From assembly GCA_002789615.1 (NCBI GenBank), contig PFTO01000117.1:1-14671 (forward strand): a DNA stretch of 14,671 nt, given 5' to 3'. The notes under the pieces were generated by a model. It searched no databases. It had not been told where the DNA came from and was given only the letters and a program-made list of their open reading frames with translations. Made by a program: the position numbers and the translations under genes. Of the stretch, positions 1 to 5,676 are shown piece by piece. The stretch's first letter is position 1; each line of letters begins with the position of its first letter. Origin of the DNA: Acidobacteria bacterium CG_4_9_14_3_um_filter_49_7. GTDB lineage: Bacteria; Acidobacteriota; Holophagae; Thermotomaculales; Thermotomaculaceae.

Positions 1-1422
1 CGGAAATTTCAGGAAAATCCCGCCGATATTCTGACCTGGAAGGAATTTGACGGGCGGAACATTCTGGTTGAGTTTTCTTCTCCAAATATTGCCAAACCTT
101 TCAGTATTGGTCATTTGAGAAGTACGGTGATTGGCAATTTTCTTCAGAATCTTTTTCGTTCCCTCGGAGCAACTGTCATTGCAGTCAATCATATCGGGGA
201 TTGGGGCACACAATTCGGAAAATTGATTGTTGCCTTTGAGCGCTGGGGAAAACAGGATGCGCTCGCAGAAAACCCGGTTCGTCATCTCCTTGATCTCTAT
301 ATCCGGTTCCACAGGGAAGCGGAGGAGAACCCGGAAATGGAGGAAGCGGCCCGGGCTGCATTCAAGCGCCTGGAGGACGGCAGTGAAGCGGAAAACAATA
401 TTTGGAAAACCTTCAGAACCCTGTCCTTAAAAGAATTCAATCGAACATATGATCGCCTCAATGTTCATTTTGACAAGGTGCTGGGGGAGGCGTTTTACCG
501 GGACAAACTTCAGCCGGTAATTGACACACTAAAAGAAAAAGATCTCCTTTCCATCAGTGACAGCGCGGTGATTGTCAGCCTGGATGAATACGATATGCCT
601 CCCTGTCTGATTCAGAAGTCAGATGGAGCTTCCCTTTACGCGACCCGGGATATCGCCGCCGCGGTTTATCGTCACGACACTTTCGGTTTTGACGAGGCGC
701 TTTACGTAGTGGGGGCAGAGCAGGCGCTCCATTTTCGCCAGTTCTTCAAGGTGTTGAAATTGGCCGGATTTGACTGGGCTGCCCACATGCACCACATCCC
801 TTTTGGTCTGTATCGATTCCAGGACGGAAAGATGTCCACGCGCGACGGCAAGGTGATTTTCCTGGAAGAAGTGCTGGACGAGGCGGTGAGCCGAATCCGC
901 TCTGTGATGGAGGAAAAGAACCCCGATATTCCGGATAAGGAACGGGCCACGATCTCGGAAACCCTCGGTACCAGTGCCATTATTTTCAATGACCTGAAAA
1001 ACGACAGAGTCAAGGATATTAAATTTTCATGGGATGAGGCCTTGAACATGGAGGGGGATTCCGGTCCCTATATCGCCTATTCCTATGTTCGCTGCCGGGG
1101 CATCCTGGAAAAATCCGGGGGCATAACCGTCGTGGATCCGGCCCGCATCACAATCAGTCATCCGGTTGAAGCCGCGTTGATTCAAAAATTATCCCAGGCC
1201 CACGACAGCCTGCTCTTGTGCGCTAAACACCACAAGAGTCATTTTCTGGCCCAGTACCTGCTGGATCTGACCCATACTTTTCACAGCTTTTACCATAGCT
1301 GCCATGTCATCGGAGATGATCCGGTTCAATCCTCTTTCCGCCTTGCACTGGTCGAACTTACCAGTGCCACGCTGAAGGCAGGGACTCGACTGATGGGAAT
1401 GCAACTACCGGAGAAAATGTAG
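1..1422 (+). CDS. argS: Arginyl-tRNA synthetase, 5'-truncated by window edge
   Basis: Class I aminoacyl-tRNA synthetase that attaches arginine to tRNA-Arg in the cytoplasm. The reading frame is open from base 1, so 473 residues are visible and roughly 90 N-terminal residues (most of the N-terminal tRNA D-loop-recognition domain) lie outside the window, judging by the usual length of about 560. The ATP-binding signature appears as PFSIGHLRST (residues 33-42; the first H of HIGH is S here), preceded by the family-typical EFSSPNIAKP. The KMSK-type loop is KMSTRDGK (residues 277-284). The C-terminal third is the helical DALR anticodon-binding domain and ends in LPEKM, as ArgRS proteins usually do. 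A TTG at 115 lies inside the HIGH motif and is not a real start. The stop codon abuts the next gene directly, so the two are probably cotranscribed. Confidence 0.96.
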   Translation, partial: RKFQENPADILTWKEFDGRNILVEFSSPNIAKPFSIGHLRSTVIGNFLQNLFRSLGATVIAVNHIGDWGTQFGKLIVAFERWGKQDALAENPVRHLLDLYIRFHREAEENPEMEEAARAAFKRLEDGSEAENNIWKTFRTLSLKEFNRTYDRLNVHFDKVLGEAFYRDKLQPVIDTLKEKDLLSISDSAVIVSLDEYDMPPCLIQKSDGASLYATRDIAAAVYRHDTFGFDEALYVVGAEQALHFRQFFKVLKLAGFDWAAHMHHIPFGLYRFQDGKMSTRDGKVIFLEEVLDEAVSRIRSVMEEKNPDIPDKERATISETLGTSAIIFNDLKNDRVKDIKFSWDEALNMEGDSGPYIAYSYVRCRGILEKSGGITVVDPARITISHPVEAALIQKLSQAHDSLLLCAKHHKSHFLAQYLLDLTHTFHSFYHSCHVIGDDPVQSSFRLALVELTSATLKAGTRLMGMQLPEKM

Positions 1423-2334
1423 ATGAAGGAGAAAACAGGCCCTGTTGGAATTATTCTAAATCCGGCCGCAGGTCGCGGTAAAGCAGCAACGTTTGGCAGA
1501 CAGCTGGAAGAAATCGCACTGGAATCAAGGGTACCGTTTCTCTGGCGGGAAAGTGAGGCGCCGGCACACGCCACATCCCTTGCAAAACAGATGATGGAAG
1601 ATGGATACAAAACCATTATCGGTTGTGGCGGAGATGGTACGATCAATGAAATTGGATCCGCACTGGCAGGACACCCTGAAGTGAAGTTCGGCATTGTCCC
1701 CCTGGGTATGGGTAACGATTTTATTCGAAGCGCCGGTATCCCGAGGGATCCGGACAAGGCGCTCCGTCTGATTCTTTGGGGGAACTACCGGGTGATCCAC
1801 AGCGACTGCGGGAGGATCAACGGACACCATTTCTTCAACAATCTCGGCATCGGCTTTGACGGGGCGGTAGTGCTTACGGCCCAGAAAGTCAACCACATGA
1901 AAAACCCGTACTATGCAGGTGTCGCACGGCATCTGCTGACCTATCGCACCTTTGCCGCCCATCTGCGGTCTGACGGAAAGGCCCGGATGTCAGAACCCAT
2001 CTTCATGTTTGTGGCGTCCATCGGAAAGGCTTACGGCGGCGGATTCTATATCGCCCCGGACGCAAGGCTGGATGACGGGCTCATGGATGTGGTAGTGGTA
2101 CCCGGAACGAACCATTTTGCCCGGCCATGGCTTCTTTATCTGGTTTCCCGAAGAAAACATTTGAAACACAAGGGATTTCGTTTCTTCCGTTCCAGAAATG
2201 TGGAGCTGGATCTCTATGATAAAGTGCTCAATGCTCATGTGGACGGCATTCATATAACCGTTACCGGTAAGATGAAGGTGGAAGTGATCCCGGGTGCCTT
2301 GTCTGTCATCAGTGAAAAAGAGGGGGGAAAATGA
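1423..2334 (+). CDS. Diacylglycerol kinase-family lipid kinase (YegS/DgkB type)
   Basis: This 303-residue protein matches the diacylglycerol/sphingosine kinase catalytic family, which phosphorylates lipid hydroxyl groups with ATP at the inner face of the membrane. Visible motifs are NPAAGRG near the N-terminus (residues 13-19), the nucleotide-binding GCGGDGTINE (67-76), PLGMGNDFIRS (93-103), and NNLGIGFDG (139-147), which begins the second beta-sandwich domain. The C-terminal motif that is usually DGE reads VDGIHI here, a departure at a residue often conserved in active members. The length is normal. ATG 1423 follows the argS stop with no gap, and a GGAG at 1410-1413 lies inside argS at a workable distance. 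The next gene overlaps the end by 4 bp. The exact lipid substrate (diacylglycerol, undecaprenol or phosphatidylglycerol) cannot be told from sequence. Confidence 0.9.
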   Translation: MKEKTGPVGIILNPAAGRGKAATFGRQLEEIALESRVPFLWRESEAPAHATSLAKQMMEDGYKTIIGCGGDGTINEIGSALAGHPEVKFGIVPLGMGNDFIRSAGIPRDPDKALRLILWGNYRVIHSDCGRINGHHFFNNLGIGFDGAVVLTAQKVNHMKNPYYAGVARHLLTYRTFAAHLRSDGKARMSEPIFMFVASIGKAYGGGFYIAPDARLDDGLMDVVVVPGTNHFARPWLLYLVSRRKHLKHKGFRFFRSRNVELDLYDKVLNAHVDGIHITVTGKMKVEVIPGALSVISEKEGGK

Positions 2335-4028
2335 AAAAGCTGCTTTTTTCTGCTATATTCCTGATTTCTTTCCTGTCCTATTCCGTAGATCCCATCCCCT
2401 CGTCACAACTTAAAAAGGGAATGACGGGCTACGGACTCACCGTATTTGAGGGAAACCATATTGAAAAATTCCCGGTGGAAGTACTGGGACTGCTCCAGAA
2501 CCAGACTCCGGGGGAAAATCGGGTGCTGGTCCGCTGTGGCGGACCGGTGATAGAAAAGGCCGGTATCATTTCCGGTATGAGCGGCAGCCCGGTTTATTTT
2601 GATGGCAAACTGGCCGGCGCCATCTCATTTGGCTGGGAATTCGGGAAAGAGCCGATAGGCGGTCTCACTCCCATCGAAAACATGCAGTCGGTTACCCGTC
2701 AATATGGCACCCGCGGGAGTACCCACACGCTGAGATTTGAGGACATCCCTGATATCAATAAAATATTGAATCCTGACAGCAAGAGTTTCTATCCCAGAGA
2801 ACTGCAGCAGGCATTTAAACAGGGTTTTTTTGTCAGCTCCGGATTCCGTGATTTGCCGTTTTCGGCCGTTTCTGCCTCTTTTGCGGGGGAAGCCACAGAC
2901 GCTCCCGGGACACTGAAGCCCGGTGGTGCCGTTGCTGTGGCATTGACCCGGGGTTCGCTGAACCTTTACGCCATCGGAACTGTCACATCGGTGGAGGGCA
3001 GCTACGTACTGGCGTTCGGCCATCCCCTGTTCGGATTGGGCAGCATTTCTATTCCCATGCACACGGCCTCCGTTCTGACCACCTATCCCTCGATCAAAAG
3101 TTCCAACAAACTCGGCGCCATCGGAACTGACGTGGGTATCGTGGTGGAGGACCGCAGCGCAGCCATCCTCGGGGTTCTCGGCAGGAAAGCAGATATGATT
3201 CCCATGACAGTCAAGGTCAATTTCGGAAGCACATCCACAACCTACTCGCTGGAACTTGCGGAACACCCATTGCTGACACCGTTCCTCACCAATCTTGCCG
3301 TGAACAACATTCTCAACACTGCCTGTGAAACAGTGGGCCTGCATTCCTTCAACCTCAAGGGCCGTATTGACATGAGCGGCCACCCTTCCCTGAAGCTGGA
3401 TGCTATGGTCATCGGCACGTCCATGGCGGGAATCAGCGGCCAGATCACGTCCCTGGTGCAGGCGGTACTTCAAAACCCCTATGACCAGGTTCATATCAAG
3501 GGAATTACCCTGGACCTGAATTACGCGGAGCAGTTGAGGATGGCCCAGCTCATCAAGGTAAAATCCTCAAGGGCAAGGACTCATCCCGGCGAAACGGTCC
3601 ACCTGCAACTCTATCTCAAACCATTTCAGCGGGAACTGTTTATCAAGAACATTACCCTCACCATTCCGGAAAATATGAAGCCCGGAGACTACCATGTGGA
3701 AATCGGTGATGGATTTTCTATCATGAAACGGGAATCCAAAATTCTCAAGCAGAAGATTGAAAGCCTGGACGGCTTTATTCGACTTGTGAACAATTTTCTT
3801 CGGAATAACAAACTGTATGTCGGGCTTGCGGAAAAGACTTCCGCCCTTTATATGGGAGAATCCGTTCAATCTTCGCTGCCGGCGTCTGTGATGGAGACGG
3901 TGGAGATGCAGGGTGTTCATATCCCCAGGACGGAGAAATGGAAAGAATTCCGCGCCGTAGATGTACTGACACTGGACGATGTGGTTCAGGGTTATTTTTC
4001 TTTCCCTCTGACAGTTGTCGCAAAGTGA
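2331..4028 (+). CDS. SpoIVB/S55-peptidase-domain protein, exported
   Basis: This 565-residue protein has an N-terminal hydrophobic stretch (about residues 3-17, after MKK) that looks like a signal peptide or membrane anchor, so it probably acts outside the cytoplasm. Residues about 29-118 resemble the SpoIVB S55 family as found in non-sporulating bacteria: KKGMTGYGLTVFEG, then ISGMSGSPVYFDGKLAG with candidate catalytic serines S84/S86, then EPIGGLTPIE. Further on, GTVTSVEGSYVLAFGHPL (216-233) resembles the SpoIVB segment that contains its catalytic histidine. The serine motif therefore precedes the histidine motif, the reverse of SpoIVB. The C-terminal half (about 390-565) is unassigned. The ATG overlaps the lipid kinase stop (ATGA), with AGGGGGG at 2320-2326 as ribosome binding site. 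Peptidase activity is inferred from family only, and a scaffold or sensor role is possible. Confidence 0.82.
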   Translation: MKKLLFSAIFLISFLSYSVDPIPSSQLKKGMTGYGLTVFEGNHIEKFPVEVLGLLQNQTPGENRVLVRCGGPVIEKAGIISGMSGSPVYFDGKLAGAISFGWEFGKEPIGGLTPIENMQSVTRQYGTRGSTHTLRFEDIPDINKILNPDSKSFYPRELQQAFKQGFFVSSGFRDLPFSAVSASFAGEATDAPGTLKPGGAVAVALTRGSLNLYAIGTVTSVEGSYVLAFGHPLFGLGSISIPMHTASVLTTYPSIKSSNKLGAIGTDVGIVVEDRSAAILGVLGRKADMIPMTVKVNFGSTSTTYSLELAEHPLLTPFLTNLAVNNILNTACETVGLHSFNLKGRIDMSGHPSLKLDAMVIGTSMAGISGQITSLVQAVLQNPYDQVHIKGITLDLNYAEQLRMAQLIKVKSSRARTHPGETVHLQLYLKPFQRELFIKNITLTIPENMKPGDYHVEIGDGFSIMKRESKILKQKIESLDGFIRLVNNFLRNNKLYVGLAEKTSALYMGESVQSSLPASVMETVEMQGVHIPRTEKWKEFRAVDVLTLDDVVQGYFSFPLTVVAK

Positions 4029-4202
4029 CAAGATAGGGGTTTATACAGAACGGGATATACGCCTGTGAGAATGGCAACAGGACCTTCGTACCTCCCTTAA
4101 CTATGTTCAGTTAACTTCGTGTTGCGTTGACGGCAATTAAAACCGGAAATGGTCAAGTAATGGCATCCTGCCCTTTCCTTGAAAAAATCTCAAAAAAAGA
4201 AC

Positions 4203-4229
4203 TTGCGAAAACAATTCAGTGTGTATAAT
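4203..4229 (+). promoter_or_regulatory. Promoter for gdhA
   Basis: A perfect TATAAT (4224-4229) has a TTGCGA -35-like element (4203-4208) 15 bp upstream, which is shorter than the ideal 17. A-tracts at about 4184-4199 lie just upstream and could act as an UP element. The transcript would begin near 4236 and carry a T-rich leader of about 40 nt to the start codon. No transcription terminator is obvious for the upstream operon in 4029-4200. The only structure seen there is a small TTAACT/AGTTAA inverted repeat (4097-4114). Confidence 0.65.
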
Positions 4230-4262
4230 AATGATAAGTTTTGCTCTTTTTAATTTTTTTTT

Positions 4263-4268
4263 GGGAGG
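4263..4268 (+). promoter_or_regulatory. Ribosome binding site that fixes the gdhA start
   Basis: GGGAGG lies 5 bp before ATG 4274. This favours 4274 over an upstream in-frame TTG at 4241, which would add 11 hydrophobic residues encoded by the T-rich leader and has no Shine-Dalgarno sequence. Confidence 0.85.
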
Positions 4269-4273
4269 CTTTA

Positions 4274-5611
4274 ATGAGCTATCTGAGTCAGGTGTATGAT
4301 GGACTGATTGCCAAAAACCCCGGTGAAGAAGAATTTCATCAGGCGGTCAGGGAAGTCTTTGATTCACTGGAAATTGCATTGCCGCAACACCCTGAATTTG
4401 AACAAACCAGCATATTGGAACGGTTCACAGAACCGGAACGTGTCGTTCTGTTCAGAGTTCCATGGGTGAATGACAATGGTGAAGTTAAGGTAAACAAGGG
4501 GTTCCGGATAGAGTTCAACAGCGCCATCGGCCCGTATAAGGGCGGACTCCGATTACACCCGTCGGTCAAATTGGGAACCCTGAAGTTCCTGGGATTTGAA
4601 CAGATTTTGAAGAATGCCCTGACCGGCATTCCAATGGGTGGCGGAAAGGGTGGGTCAGATTTTGACCCGAAGGGCAAATCAGACAATGAAGTGATGCGTT
4701 TCTGCCAGAGCTTCATGACGGAATTGTTCCGCCACATCGGCGCGTATACAGACGTTCCCGCAGGAGATATCGGCGTCGGCGGCCGGGAAATCGGCTTCTT
4801 GTTCGGTCAGTACAAGCGTCTTGCCAATAAGTGGGAGGGTGTCCTGACCGGTAAGGGACTCAACTGGGGCGGCAGTTTTGCCCGTACCCCTGCCACTGGA
4901 TATGGACTGGTCTACCTTACCCATGAGTATCTGAAAGACGTCCGCAAAACTGATTTCAACGGCAAAACAGTGACGATTTCCGGTTCCGGAAATGTGGCTA
5001 TTTATGCCTGCGAGAAAGTACATCAGCTGGGCGGCAAGGTTGTGGCCATGTCAGATTCCAACGGCTGCATCATAGACATGAACGGTATTGATCTGGACCT
5101 GGTAAAGGATATCAAGGAAGTCCGCCGTGGCCGAATCAAAGAATATCTCCAGAAACACCCGGAAGCCAAACACAGTGAGAACCGGAATGATGTCTGGAAA
5201 GTAAAATGTGATGTAGCATTGCCAAGTGCGACTCAGAATGAGTTGGATCTGGAAGACGCCAAAGCGCTGGTCGCCAACGGCTGTCTGGTTGTGGGCGAAG
5301 GCGCCAACATGCCGACAACGCTGGAAGGCACTAAGTATCTCCTTGAAAACGGTGTGGGGTTTCTGCCGGGCAAGGCTGCAAATGCCGGCGGCGTTGCAGT
5401 TTCCGGACTGGAAATGGCACAGAACAGCTATTTCACCCAGTGGACCTTTGAAGAAGTGGATGGCAAGTTGAAAGGCATTATGCAGAATATCTGGCAGAAC
5501 ATTTCCACTACCGCCAAGAAATATGGCGTGGAAGGAAATTATGTTCACGGTGCCAATATTGCCGGTTTCATGAAGGTCGCAAACGCAATGATGGATCAAG
5601 GAGTTGTCTGA
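4274..5611 (+). CDS. gdhA: NADP-type glutamate dehydrogenase
   Basis: Cytoplasmic enzyme that interconverts 2-oxoglutarate plus ammonium and glutamate, mainly for ammonium assimilation in this small hexameric class. With the start at ATG 4274 the protein is 445 residues, very close to the roughly 447 of E. coli GdhA. Family landmarks in order are the N-terminal YKGGLRLHPSV substrate-side segment, FEQILKNAL, PMGGGKGGSDFDPKGKSD with the catalytic lysine region, VPAGDIGVGGREIG, and the Rossmann fold signature SGSGNVA. The stretch after the second Rossmann strand reads AMSDSNG, like the NADP-dependent E. coli-type enzymes. The gene stands alone on its own promoter and ends 31 bp before a strong hairpin terminator shared with the converging gene. 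I see no missing catalytic motifs. Confidence 0.97.
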   Translation: MSYLSQVYDGLIAKNPGEEEFHQAVREVFDSLEIALPQHPEFEQTSILERFTEPERVVLFRVPWVNDNGEVKVNKGFRIEFNSAIGPYKGGLRLHPSVKLGTLKFLGFEQILKNALTGIPMGGGKGGSDFDPKGKSDNEVMRFCQSFMTELFRHIGAYTDVPAGDIGVGGREIGFLFGQYKRLANKWEGVLTGKGLNWGGSFARTPATGYGLVYLTHEYLKDVRKTDFNGKTVTISGSGNVAIYACEKVHQLGGKVVAMSDSNGCIIDMNGIDLDLVKDIKEVRRGRIKEYLQKHPEAKHSENRNDVWKVKCDVALPSATQNELDLEDAKALVANGCLVVGEGANMPTTLEGTKYLLENGVGFLPGKAANAGGVAVSGLEMAQNSYFTQWTFEEVDGKLKGIMQNIWQNISTTAKKYGVEGNYVHGANIAGFMKVANAMMDQGVV

Positions 5612-5642
5612 TCTGAGTCTACTTTAGACGAAATTGTGCCTG

Positions 5643-5673
5643 AAAAAGGGGGTGACGTTGTCACCCCCTTTTT
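5643..5673. terminator. Bidirectional rho-independent terminator
   Basis: A perfect 14 bp inverted repeat (5643-5656 with 5660-5673) encloses a 3 nt GTT loop. The arms contain an A5 run, a G5/C5 block and a TGAC/GTCA core. The T7 run continues to 5675 for the + transcript, and the A5 at the other edge gives a U-run to the - transcript. It sits between the stop of gdhA (5611) and the stop of the - strand gene (5677) and can therefore end both converging transcripts. Confidence 0.93.
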
Positions 5674-5676
5674 TTG

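Noticed and set aside
2625..3494. A 289-codon - strand open frame
   Set aside because: It lies wholly opposite the S55-domain gene, resembles no family and has no supporting context, so it is a shadow frame.
4097..4114. TTAACT/AGTTAA inverted repeat as a terminator of the argS operon
   Set aside because: The stem is only 6 bp, AT-rich and not followed by a T-run, so it is too weak for a rho-independent terminator.
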